Below, one piece after another: positions 52,889 through 61,528 of a stretch of DNA of 64,000 bases. This DNA comes from Sphingopyxis sp. UBA6723 (lineage in GTDB: Bacteria; Pseudomonadota; Alphaproteobacteria; Sphingomonadales; Sphingomonadaceae). Below the pieces are notes generated by a model. It saw nothing but the letters and a program-made list of their open reading frames with translations. It was not told where the DNA came from and made no database searches. The position numbers and the translations under genes are program-made. The stretch covers positions 1 to 64,000 of the forward strand of contig NZ_DKIH01000005.1 of NCBI RefSeq assembly GCF_002454115.1, given 5' to 3'. Every line of letters starts with the position of its first letter. Positions within the stretch are counted from its first letter, which is position 1.

Positions 52889-54067
52889 CTAAAATGCCGA
52901 TATTCCAGTGATTGCACGCCCGAGAATGAGCGCGTGAACGTCATGCGTTCCCTCGTAAGTATTAACAGTCTCAAGGTTCATCAGATGGCGCATCACATGA
53001 TATTCTCCGGCGATGCCGTTGCCGCCGTGCATGTCACGCGCCGCCCGCGCGATATCGAGGGCATGTCCGACATTGGCCCGCTTGATCATCGAAATCTGCT
53101 CGGGCACCATGCGGTCCGCGTCGATGTTCCGGCCGACGCGCAGGCAGGCTTCTAGATTGAAGGCGATCTGTGTCGCCATGTCGGCGAGCTTCTTCTGGAA
53201 CAGCTGCGTCGCGGCGAGTGGCCGGCCGAACTGCTCGCGTTCGAGGCCATATTGGCGCGCGGCGGCATAGCAGGCTTCGGCTGCGCCGACCGCGCCCCAG
53301 GCAATTCCGAACCGGGCACGGTTGAGGCAGCCGAACGGCCCTGCGAGGCCGGTCACGCCAGAAAGCAGCGCATCGTCGCTCACCTCCACGCCGTCGAGAT
53401 GGATACTGCCGGTAATCGAAGTCCGAAGGCTGAGCTTCCCGTCGATCTTCGTCGCCGACAGGCCCTTGGCGCCGCGATCGAGGACGAAGCCACGAATGAC
53501 ATTCGTCTCGCTACACTTTGCCCAGACAATGAAGACATCGGCTATCGGCGCATTGCTGATCCATGTCTTGCTGCCATTGAGGATGTAACCGCCATCGACC
53601 CGATCGGCCCGAGATCGCATCTGCGACGGGTTCGATCCCGCATCGGGTTCGTTGAGGCCGAAACAGCCGATCCATTCACCGGCCGCAAGTTTCGGGAGAT
53701 AGCGCCGCTTCTGTGCTTCCGTGCCGTAGGCAAGGATCGGGTGCATCACCAGGCTCGACTGAACCGAAAACATCGAGCGGTAGCCGGAATCGATCCGCTC
53801 GATCTCGCGCGCGATCAGCCCATATCCGACATAGGAAGCTCCCGCTCCGCCATATTCGACCGGCACGGTGGGGCCCAGTAAGCCAAGTGACCCGAGTTCG
53901 CGAAAGACTTCGACGTCGGTCGTTTCGTTGACGAAGGCATCAACCACCCGAGGCAGCAACCGATCATGGGCATAGTCCTGCGCCACTTCGCGCATCATGC
54001 GCTCTTCGCTTGAAAGCTGGGCATCAAAACCGAACGGATCGGCCCAGTCGAAGGCTGTTGTCGTCAT
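52889..54067 (-). CDS. Acyl-CoA dehydrogenase, glutaryl-CoA dehydrogenase-like
   Basis: 392 residues, FAD enzyme. N-terminal FDWADPFGFDAQLSSEERMMREVAQDYAHDRLLPRV and the flavin contacts CFGLNEPDAGSNP and NGSKTWISNAPIADVF are typical, and the end (NLETVNTYEGTHDVHALILGRAITGISAF) with its catalytic glutamate matches glutaryl-CoA dehydrogenases closely. That enzyme converts glutaryl-CoA to crotonyl-CoA and CO2. I chose the ATG at 54067 for the classical N-terminus; an upstream ATG at 54133 overlaps the TonB receptor stop and is possible. It is co-oriented with that receptor and probably in one transcript. Confidence 0.88.
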   Translation of the reverse strand: MTTTAFDWADPFGFDAQLSSEERMMREVAQDYAHDRLLPRVVDAFVNETTDVEVFRELGSLGLLGPTVPVEYGGAGASYVGYGLIAREIERIDSGYRSMFSVQSSLVMHPILAYGTEAQKRRYLPKLAAGEWIGCFGLNEPDAGSNPSQMRSRADRVDGGYILNGSKTWISNAPIADVFIVWAKCSETNVIRGFVLDRGAKGLSATKIDGKLSLRTSITGSIHLDGVEVSDDALLSGVTGLAGPFGCLNRARFGIAWGAVGAAEACYAAARQYGLEREQFGRPLAATQLFQKKLADMATQIAFNLEACLRVGRNIDADRMVPEQISMIKRANVGHALDIARAARDMHGGNGIAGEYHVMRHLMNLETVNTYEGTHDVHALILGRAITGISAF

Positions 54068-54132
54068 TTGTACGAGATCATCCACTTGGCTGCGGGGGAG
54101 CTTCACCGCTCCCCCGGCAGAGGCGACAGGCA

Positions 54133-56313
54133 TCAGAAGTTGGTGCGAAGTTCGACACCATATTGGCGCGGCGCGTTCCATGAGATGAAGCGCGCGCCAA
54201 AATTGTCGGACGAGTCCATTCGCGCAACATAGGCCTTGTTCGTCAGGTTGTTAACGAACAGCCGAACGCGGAATTGCTCGTCGGGGCTGTCCCAGATGAG
54301 CCCGGCATTGATCAGCGCGAAGGCTTCCTGGGTATCGAGCGGGCCGTTAAACTCGCGGAGATAATATCGGCTGCGATAGCTGAGGTCGGTTCGGATCGTG
54401 AAGCGGCCATGAGCGCTCTCGGCGGCGCGGTAGGCGACGCCAAGGTTGCCCGAGAATTTAGGCGCTTCGTTGAGCCGGTTGCCGTCGAGCAGCTGCACAC
54501 CGGCGGCAGGATCGAGGCCGTCGGTGTTAGAGAAGCGCTTGTAGGTCGCATCGAGATAGGTCGCATTGGCGTTGATCGACCAATGCTCATCCGGCTGCCA
54601 GTCGGCTTCGAGCTCTGCGCCCTTGATCGTTGCCGCAGCCGCGTTGGTGATGAAGCGGGCAAGCCCGACGACCTGGCTGATCTGGAGATCGGTATAATCG
54701 TAATAGAAGGCCGAGAGGTTGAGCGTCAGCGTGCGGTCGAGAAGCCGGGTCTTCAGCCCGACTTCATAGGAATCAAGCTTTTCGGGATTGAACTGGTTGC
54801 TGCACGCATTGAGGTTAAAGCCGCCCGCCTTGTAGCCTTTTGAGAAGGTCGCATAGGCGTTGGCCGATGGCGAAAATTCATAGCGCGCGCCGATGCGCGG
54901 CGTCGTCGAGGTGAATTTTGCCTCGTTGGTCGTCAGCGGGCAGGTCTCGATCGTCGCAAACGTGCCGATTGAGATCGTGTTGCGCTGGACCTGTGTCTGC
55001 TTTTCCTCGGAGTAGCGGATGCCGGCGATCAGGCTGAGATCGCCGATCGGCCGGACCGTGACGTCGGCAAAGGCCGCCTTGACGCTCGTGTCATAATCGC
55101 GAACGTCGAACACGAGATCGCTTCCAGGCGGCAGGCCGAATGGAGACAGCGGCGCCACGCCTTCGAGCAGGTCGTAGTCGAGGATGTGCTTGTAGCTATC
55201 CTTGAGATAATACAGGCCCGCGACGACATCGGCGGCATTGAAGCTCGCGCCGATATTCAGTTCCTGCGAAAAGCTCTTCGAGTCATAGAAGCGTCGTGCC
55301 GGGAAGATCGAGACGTTGATCCCGTCGTCATCGGCCAGCGAGTCGTCGCGAAGCGTCGTGTAGGCGCTGATCGATTTCAGCGTGACGTCGCCAAGCGACC
55401 AGGTCGCGGTCGCCGAACTCATCGACAGCCGTCGTTCGGTGTTGACCGGATCATTGGCGGATGTGCGCCACGGCTCGAATGAATAGGAGGCGGATGCAAG
55501 CGCGGGATTGACCGACACCACCGGTGCCGTCGGCGGGTTACTCAGCACGAAATATTGCGTCGGGCCGCTGCCGTCGAGAAAGGTTGTGGCGAGGCTCAGC
55601 TCGAAGTTGGGCGTGATGTCCATGTCGAAGCGCACACGGCCCGAGAAGGTGCGCCCGCGATCGAGATCCTGCCCGCCGGTGACGATATTCTTTACAAAAC
55701 CGTCGCCGCGCCGGTTCCAGTCGAGCACAACACGGCCCCGGATATTCTCGCCCAGCGGGATATTGACCATTCCCTGCACGCGCGCCTCGTCATAGTTAGC
55801 GTAGCTTGCGAGCAGATAGCCTTCATATTCGTCGGTCGGTGCCTTGGTGATGAAATTGACCGCGCCGCCATTGGCGTTGCGGCCGTAGAGCGTTCCCTGG
55901 GGCCCGCGCAACACTTCGACCCGCTCGAGGTCGATCTGGAGCAGGTCCCCCATCGAAGGCCGCGGCTGATAGACGCCGTCGACATGGATCGCGACGCCAG
56001 GCGCGCCCTGGTTGAGACCGACACCGCGGATCGTCACCGATGTCTGACCGAGCAAATTGCCAATCTGGGTGCTTGGCACGCTGAACTGCAAACCTGAGGC
56101 GGTCGAAATGCCGCGCTCTTCGAGCATCTCCGAGTTCAGCGCCGAAATGGCGACGGGGACTTGCTGGATGGACTGCGAGCGCTTCTGCGCCGTGACGACG
56201 ATATCGCCCGCGTTGACGTCTTGGGCACCGGTATCCGCCTCCTGCGCGAGGACGGGGAAGGGGAGCGCGATCGCAGCGGCGGCGCACAGAAGGCGATTGC
56301 GGAAACTTAGCAT
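54133..56313 (-). CDS. TonB-dependent receptor of the BVMO catabolic cluster
   Basis: 726 residues. Signal peptide MLSFRNRLLCAAAAIALPFPVLA|Q, TonB box region DIVVTAQKRSQSIQQVPVAISALN, plug with IDLERVEVLRGPQGTLYGRNANGGAVNFIT and a barrel ending NAPRQYGVELRTNF. This branch is the common sphingomonad type used for hydrophobic or aromatic catabolic substrates. It lies divergent from the double-TetR gene with 147 bases between, containing two copies of an AT-rich motif. Downstream is the glutaryl-CoA dehydrogenase-like gene. Confidence 0.93.
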   Translation of the reverse strand: MLSFRNRLLCAAAAIALPFPVLAQEADTGAQDVNAGDIVVTAQKRSQSIQQVPVAISALNSEMLEERGISTASGLQFSVPSTQIGNLLGQTSVTIRGVGLNQGAPGVAIHVDGVYQPRPSMGDLLQIDLERVEVLRGPQGTLYGRNANGGAVNFITKAPTDEYEGYLLASYANYDEARVQGMVNIPLGENIRGRVVLDWNRRGDGFVKNIVTGGQDLDRGRTFSGRVRFDMDITPNFELSLATTFLDGSGPTQYFVLSNPPTAPVVSVNPALASASYSFEPWRTSANDPVNTERRLSMSSATATWSLGDVTLKSISAYTTLRDDSLADDDGINVSIFPARRFYDSKSFSQELNIGASFNAADVVAGLYYLKDSYKHILDYDLLEGVAPLSPFGLPPGSDLVFDVRDYDTSVKAAFADVTVRPIGDLSLIAGIRYSEEKQTQVQRNTISIGTFATIETCPLTTNEAKFTSTTPRIGARYEFSPSANAYATFSKGYKAGGFNLNACSNQFNPEKLDSYEVGLKTRLLDRTLTLNLSAFYYDYTDLQISQVVGLARFITNAAAATIKGAELEADWQPDEHWSINANATYLDATYKRFSNTDGLDPAAGVQLLDGNRLNEAPKFSGNLGVAYRAAESAHGRFTIRTDLSYRSRYYLREFNGPLDTQEAFALINAGLIWDSPDEQFRVRLFVNNLTNKAYVARMDSSDNFGARFISWNAPRQYGVELRTNF

Positions 56314-56361
56314 GGTCGAATTCTCCTCACCCGAAGTGTCGGATGATGATGCATCCCCGAC

Positions 56362-56429
56362 TTTTTACATTTGAGGGCATAACTACATCACAACGCAAAA
56401 TATGAGTCAATAGATTTTACAAATGGGTG
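56362..56429. promoter_or_regulatory. Two copies of a TTTTTACAT-TGAG motif in the receptor/TetR gap
   Basis: TTTTTACATTTGAGGG at 56362-56377 and the variant ATTTTACAAATGGGTG at 56414-56429. A third copy, inverted, is at 57820-57835 before the BVMO operon (its complement reads TTTTTACATATGAGTG). The shared motif is a candidate operator for the double-TetR regulator; binding is inference. Confidence 0.5.
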
Positions 56430-56460
56430 CCACCCGAGCGATTGACGTAAAAGCCTGCTT

Positions 56461-57723
56461 ATGGTGAAGAGAAGCATGTCCAGCCAAACTGCCAAGGTCC
56501 GTATATCCAAGGGTTCGAAGCGCGAGCGCGTCATGGAGGAAGCGGCGCGGACGCTGAACAGTCACGGTGTTTCAAACGCTTCGCTTCCGGTGGTCGCATC
56601 CCGCCTCGGGGTATCGCGCGCCGCCCTCTATTATTATTTCGAAGATCAGGAAGATCTCGTATTCCAAAGCTACCAGCGGACGTGCGAGGCGATGGCGAAG
56701 GAACTTGCCGCGGCGGAGGCGGCTGGCGGCGATGCCATGGCCAAGCTGCTGCGCTTTGTCGATTCGCTCCTGACAGATGATGCGCCCGAGCTCGCTGCGA
56801 TCAGCGATCTCGCCTATCTTGCACCCGAACGGCGTGCGGTCATCAGTGGCCGTTTCCAGGCCGTCAAAGCCGGCATCGCGGCTCTGCTCGCGGCCGGTGC
56901 GGCTCGCGGGGAACTGCGCGAATGCCGCGCCAGCATCATCGCCCCCGCCATTTTGGGACTCGTGTTATGGGTTCCGATCGCGCGCCAGTGGCGGAGCAAC
57001 GAGAGCCTCTCCCACCGCGATCTGGTCGAGGCGCTGAAAGCCATCCTTCGCGAGGGTGTTGCGACCGATCGCCGCTCGAATGTTGAATTTCGTCCGATCG
57101 ATATTGCTCTCGGCCACGTCCCCGACGTGAATCTGTTCGACGGCCAGGCCGTGGCTGCGGCGAAGCAGGAGGCGCTGCTGGGCGCGGCCTCGTGGCTCTT
57201 CAACCTGAAGGGGGTCGATGCAACCTCGCTCGACGAAATTGCCACGCGCGTCGGGGTGACCAAGAAGGTGATCTATCATAATCTGGGCGACAAGGAGACC
57301 CTGGTCGCTGAATGCTATCGACGCTCCTTTCGCCATTACGAGGCGGTTATGCGCGCGGCGCGCGATTATGATGGCCCCCGGATCGCTGCGATCATGGCAG
57401 CCAATTATGCATTCGCGCAAGCCAGCCTGATGGAAGGCAGCGCCCCACTGTCGCCGTTGACCGGCATCGAAGCCCTTCCGGTCTCGGTGCGCGAGGAAAT
57501 CGACCAGTCGACCAACTTTCTGATGGATACCTTCCTCGACATTCATGCGGAGGGTCAGGCCGAGCAAACGGTGCGGTCGCTCGATGCCCGCGCCCTCGTT
57601 GCAGCCAATCCGGGCGGTTTTGAATGGCTGCCGAAGTGGTTCGATACGCTTAGTGAGGCGGAGCGTACCGCTGCGCCGCTCGAACTCGCCGAGCTATACC
57701 GCGTGGGTCTCCTCCCGATCTAA
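56461..57723 (+). CDS. Transcriptional regulator with two fused TetR domains
   Basis: 420 residues, about twice the length of a normal TetR protein. The first HTH is at about 20-65 (SKRERVMEEAARTLNSHGVSNASLPVVASRLGVSRAALYYYFEDQEDLV) and the second at about 235-285 (EALLGAASWLFNLKGVDATSLDEIATRVGVTKKVIYHNLGDKETLV), each followed by a ligand-type helical domain. It is probably the repressor of the neighbouring receptor and BVMO operons. The start may be the ATG at 56461 or another five codons later; neither has a strong ribosome site. Fused tandem TetR proteins are known but uncommon. Confidence 0.9.
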   Translation: MVKRSMSSQTAKVRISKGSKRERVMEEAARTLNSHGVSNASLPVVASRLGVSRAALYYYFEDQEDLVFQSYQRTCEAMAKELAAAEAAGGDAMAKLLRFVDSLLTDDAPELAAISDLAYLAPERRAVISGRFQAVKAGIAALLAAGAARGELRECRASIIAPAILGLVLWVPIARQWRSNESLSHRDLVEALKAILREGVATDRRSNVEFRPIDIALGHVPDVNLFDGQAVAAAKQEALLGAASWLFNLKGVDATSLDEIATRVGVTKKVIYHNLGDKETLVAECYRRSFRHYEAVMRAARDYDGPRIAAIMAANYAFAQASLMEGSAPLSPLTGIEALPVSVREEIDQSTNFLMDTFLDIHAEGQAEQTVRSLDARALVAANPGGFEWLPKWFDTLSEAERTAAPLELAELYRVGLLPI

Positions 57724-57819
57724 CCCAATTCCCCGATTGATCCGATCCTTTGACATCGCGCCGCGATGGTCCCGAAAGCGTGCCTGCTTGACTCGATTAT
57801 TCATATAGGGGTATCACTG

Positions 57820-57858
57820 CACTCATATGTAAAAACATGAAGCGCCGATAGGGCGCTT
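57820..57858. promoter_or_regulatory. BVMO operon leader: inverted operator-like motif and hairpin
   Basis: CACTCATATGTAAAAA at 57820-57835 is the inverted copy of the motif found before the TonB receptor. A 7-bp hairpin (AAGCGCC-GATAG-GGCGCTT, 57840-57858) follows, just ahead of the ribosome site GGGAGCGAG and the ATG at 57877. Confidence 0.5.
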
Positions 57859-57876
57859 TCCTGATGGGAGCGAGAA

Positions 57877-59697
57877 ATGACCGAAAGCGCAGAATCCTTG
57901 GTAAGTGACCCGGATTTGGCCGCATCGACGGTGGCTAGTGAGGGCGATCTCCTGGATCGCTACCGGACCGAGCGCGACAAGCGACTCGCGGCGGCAGGGG
58001 TCGGGCAATATGTGGCTCCCGAAGGAGAACTCGCCCGCTATCTCGATGATCCCTATGCCGACCATGCGTCTGAGCGCGCGCCCGTCATTCGCGACGTTGA
58101 GGTCGCGATCATCGGCGCGGGGTTCGGCGGCCTGCAAACGGCAGCGGAACTGACCAAGCGCGGCATCACGGACTTCATCGTCATCGACAAGGCCAGCGAC
58201 TTCGGCGGCGTCTGGTACTGGAACCGCTACCCGGGCGCTTCGTGCGATATCGAATCCTATATCTACATGCCGATGCTCGAGGACATGGGCTACGTCCCTT
58301 CGCTCAAATATGCGCGCGGGCCGGAGATCTTCGCCTATGCACGCGCGATCGCGGAGCGCTTTGGGCTTTATGACAAAGCGCTGCTGCAGACGCTCGTCGA
58401 AGCGCTGACGTGGGATGAGACGGCGGGCCGCTGGCTCATCACAACGAGCGAGGGTGACAGAATCGGCGCACGCTTCGTCATGGTCGCCACCGGCGTACTC
58501 CAGAGCGTGCGCCTTCCAGCAATCCCCGGCATCGAAAGCTTCACGGGGCACAGCTTTCATACGAGCCGATGGGATTATGCCTATACCGGCGGCGATGCGA
58601 CCGGTGGCCTCACCGGGTTGGCCGACAAACGCGTCGGTATTATCGGGACGGGCGCCACCGCGGTTCAGTGCATCCCGCATCTCGGGGCGAGCGCGGGTCA
58701 TCTCTATGTCTTCCAGCGCACTCCTGCCGCCGTGCCTGTCCGCGACAACCGGACGACTGACATGGGCTGGGCAGCGTCGCTCGATGCGGGGTGGCAGCGC
58801 GAGCGGATGATGAACTTCGACTATATCGTCAATGGCCGGGCACCGGAGGTCGATCTGGTTCAGGATGGCTGGACTGAGGTGCTAGGCCGTATCGGTGTCG
58901 AGCTGACCGGAGTTAACGATGCCGACGAACGCCGCCGCGCCGCCGATATCGCGTTCATGAACGATGTCCGCGCCCGCGTTGATGCGATCGTTCAGGATCC
59001 GGCGACAGCTGAGGCGCTCAAGCCCTGGTTCAATGTCATGTGCAAGCGGCCCTGCTTCCACGACGAGTATCTCGCTACCTTCAACTGCGCCAACGTCACC
59101 CTGGTCGATACCGATGGTCAGGGGGTCGAGCGTATCGATGGGAACATGGTCTGGGCCGGCGGCAAGGCGTATGAGGTCGATTGCCTGATCTATGCCAGCG
59201 GCTTCGATTTCCAGACGCCCAACATGGCAAAGCGCAACGGCTTCGAGCTTTATGGCCGGGATGGCGTGAGCCTCACCGAGAAATGGAGCAGCGGCATGAC
59301 GACGCTCTACGGGCATTTCAATGCCGGCTTCCCCAATCTGATGGTCCAGACCGCGACGCAGGGCGGCCTCACCTCCAACGTCACCCACGGGCTCGGCGAC
59401 CTCGCGCGGCATTTCGCCTATATGGTGAGCTATTGCCGCGAGAATGGCGTGCGAAGCTTCGATCCGACCCCGGAAGCCGAGCAAGAGTGGCAGACGCGGC
59501 TGCGCGCGGTCGCCGGCGCACGGCGCAAATATGACGCCGAATGCACCCCCGGCTATTATAACAACGACGGCCAGCCCGAGGCCGAGACAGGCTTGCAGGC
59601 CTTCTATCAGGGCGGATCGGCCGAGTTTTTCGAGATATTGGAAGCCTGGCGAGCCGACGGTAAGTTTGCGGGGTTCGAGCTTCGCCATGTCGATTGA
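57877..59697 (+). CDS. Type I Baeyer-Villiger monooxygenase (FAD/NADPH)
   Basis: 606 residues. The first Rossmann motif is IIGAGFGGLQTA (78-89), the second IIGTGATAVQ near 260-270, and between them the BVMO fingerprint F222-x-G-x3-H-x3-W232-D is present as SFTGHSFHTSRWDY. This fingerprint separates it from other flavin monooxygenases. BVMOs insert oxygen next to a ketone to give an ester or lactone. The N-terminal extension of about 70 residues and total length resemble cyclopentadecanone-type and related BVMOs of about 600 residues. It is the first gene of a four-gene operon with hydrolase, hydratase and SDR. Confidence 0.94.
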   Translation: MTESAESLVSDPDLAASTVASEGDLLDRYRTERDKRLAAAGVGQYVAPEGELARYLDDPYADHASERAPVIRDVEVAIIGAGFGGLQTAAELTKRGITDFIVIDKASDFGGVWYWNRYPGASCDIESYIYMPMLEDMGYVPSLKYARGPEIFAYARAIAERFGLYDKALLQTLVEALTWDETAGRWLITTSEGDRIGARFVMVATGVLQSVRLPAIPGIESFTGHSFHTSRWDYAYTGGDATGGLTGLADKRVGIIGTGATAVQCIPHLGASAGHLYVFQRTPAAVPVRDNRTTDMGWAASLDAGWQRERMMNFDYIVNGRAPEVDLVQDGWTEVLGRIGVELTGVNDADERRRAADIAFMNDVRARVDAIVQDPATAEALKPWFNVMCKRPCFHDEYLATFNCANVTLVDTDGQGVERIDGNMVWAGGKAYEVDCLIYASGFDFQTPNMAKRNGFELYGRDGVSLTEKWSSGMTTLYGHFNAGFPNLMVQTATQGGLTSNVTHGLGDLARHFAYMVSYCRENGVRSFDPTPEAEQEWQTRLRAVAGARRKYDAECTPGYYNNDGQPEAETGLQAFYQGGSAEFFEILEAWRADGKFAGFELRHVD

Positions 59698-60640
59698 TCC
59701 AAAAAGCAAAGCGTTCGGTCGCCCGGAGTCCGAAATCGCCGCATTCAAGCGTCGCTGGCTTGAGCAGTTGAGTGAACTCGCCGCGGGGCCAATCCCGACG
59801 GTCGAGCAGCAGCGGGCCGCTTTCGATGCCGAGCATGGCGCGGTGCCGCCTGCGGAAGATTGCGTGATCGAGCGGATCGACCATGGCAATGTCCGTGGCG
59901 AGCGCATCGTCCCGGCGGGCGCCGACACCGGAAAGGCACTGCTTTACCACCACGGTGGTGGTTATGCATTCGGGTCGGCGCTCAGCCACCGGCATCTCGT
60001 CTCGCGGATCGCGAGCGCGGCGGGGGTGGTGGCCTATAATATGGATTATGCGCTGGCGCCGGAAAATCCCTATCCTGCGGCATTGGACGATGCGACGAAC
60101 GCGTGGCAGTTTGTGGTGGGCGAGGGGTTCTCGCCAGACGACATCGTGGTCGGCGGGGAATCCGCAGGCGGCAATCTGACCCTCGCGTTGGTCCTGAAAT
60201 TGCGCCAGCGGGGCTTGGCGCTGCCGACGGGTATTTATCTGCTTAGCCCTTGGCTCGATCTGACCCAAAGCGGCGAATCCTATGACATCTGCGCCTCGCG
60301 CGATCCGATGGTCTCGCGCGACGTGTTGCAAGGGCTGGCAGATAGCTATTGCGGAAGCGCGCCGCCTGCGAATCCGCTGATATCGCCGCTTTTTGCAGAG
60401 CTTGCGGGGCTCCCGCCGATGTTCGTGCAAGCTGGCAGCGACGAAGTGCTGCTCTGCGATTCCACCCGCCTGGCCCATCGCTTCGCCCTGGCAGGAGGCG
60501 ATGTGACGCTGCGTGTCTGGCCCGAAATGGTCCATGCATGGCCGCTCTTCCAGCAAGCCATTCCTGTCGCCGGCAACGCAGCGATCACCGAGGCGGGGCA
60601 CTGGATTGCCAACCGTCTGAGCGTGGGGCTGGATCGATGA
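59687..60640 (+). CDS. Alpha/beta hydrolase, hormone-sensitive lipase family
   Basis: 317 residues. Oxyanion motif HHGGGYAF (89-92 HGGG), nucleophile Ser159 in GGESAGGN, aspartate in QAGSDEVLLCDS and histidine in PEMVHAWPLF. HSL-family esterases cut short-chain esters and some lactones, so it likely opens the product of the BVMO. The ATG at 59687 overlaps the end of the BVMO gene by 11 bases; the longer frame is a shadow of the BVMO. The next gene overlaps its stop (ATGA). Confidence 0.92.
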   Translation: MSIDPKSKAFGRPESEIAAFKRRWLEQLSELAAGPIPTVEQQRAAFDAEHGAVPPAEDCVIERIDHGNVRGERIVPAGADTGKALLYHHGGGYAFGSALSHRHLVSRIASAAGVVAYNMDYALAPENPYPAALDDATNAWQFVVGEGFSPDDIVVGGESAGGNLTLALVLKLRQRGLALPTGIYLLSPWLDLTQSGESYDICASRDPMVSRDVLQGLADSYCGSAPPANPLISPLFAELAGLPPMFVQAGSDEVLLCDSTRLAHRFALAGGDVTLRVWPEMVHAWPLFQQAIPVAGNAAITEAGHWIANRLSVGLDR

Positions 60641-61506
60641 TGTTCGAGACTTTGGCATGGAATCTGGAAGACCGGATTCTGACATTGCAGCTCAATCGTC
60701 CCGATCAATTGAATGCCTTTACCCTCACAATGGCCGACGATCTGGTCGCAGCATTCACCCGGGCGAGTGAAGACGATGCCGTTGGCGCGGTGATCGTGAC
60801 CGGCGAAGGACGGGCGTTCTGCGCGGGAATGGACCTGAGCATTTTGGGCAACGTGTTTGGTCTTGATGAAAGCCAATATCCCGATCTCGACTATGCCCGC
60901 CGTGAATTTGGTGCGCCGAAACAACGCGACGGAATCCGCGACGAAGGCGGCCGGGTCAGCCTCGCGATATTTGCCTGCAAGAAGCCGGTCATCGCCGCGA
61001 TCAACGGTGCGGCGGTGGGCGTCGGGGCGACGATGACGCTCGGCATGGACGTGCGGATGGCTTCGGACAAGGCACGCATCGGATTTGTTTTCGGCAAACT
61101 GGGTATCGTGCCCGAGGCGTGCTCCAGCTGGTTCCTGCCGCGGCTCGTCGGTCCGCAGCAGGCGCTTGAATGGACCCTGTCGGGGGAGGTTTTCGATGCC
61201 ATGGAAGGATTGCGCGGGGGACTTCTACGGTCGATCCACCCGCCCGAAAAACTTCTCGATGAAGCGCGAGCATTGGCGCGAAAATTCGTCGAGAACCGTT
61301 CGCCCGTTGCGGTGGCGCTGACCCGGCAGATGATGTGGCGCAATGCCGCACAACCCCATCCGATGGACGCGCACCAGATCGACTCTCTGGCGATGTTCTA
61401 CACCAGCATCGCCGACGGAAAGGAAGGCGTGGCCGCGTTTTTAGAAAAACGCGATCCGGTCTTTGCGGGCCGGGCCTCGGACATGCCGTCCTTCTATCCC
61501 TGGTAA
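60637..61506 (+). CDS. Enoyl-CoA hydratase/isomerase family protein
   Basis: 289 residues of the crotonase fold: LNRPDQLNAFTLTMADDLV, oxyanion loop GEGRAFCAGMDLSIL, NGAAVGVGATMTLGMDVRMAS with ARIGFVFGKLGIVPEACSSW. The glutamate in IVPEACSS corresponds to one catalytic residue; the first catalytic glutamate position reads GAAVGVGA without acid, so it may be an isomerase or have another role. A beta-oxidation-type step after ring opening is likely. Start at 60637 overlaps the hydrolase stop by 4 bases. Confidence 0.88.
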   Translation: MMFETLAWNLEDRILTLQLNRPDQLNAFTLTMADDLVAAFTRASEDDAVGAVIVTGEGRAFCAGMDLSILGNVFGLDESQYPDLDYARREFGAPKQRDGIRDEGGRVSLAIFACKKPVIAAINGAAVGVGATMTLGMDVRMASDKARIGFVFGKLGIVPEACSSWFLPRLVGPQQALEWTLSGEVFDAMEGLRGGLLRSIHPPEKLLDEARALARKFVENRSPVAVALTRQMMWRNAAQPHPMDAHQIDSLAMFYTSIADGKEGVAAFLEKRDPVFAGRASDMPSFYPW

Positions 61507-61528
61507 AGTGACCGAACAGGAGAGGCTC

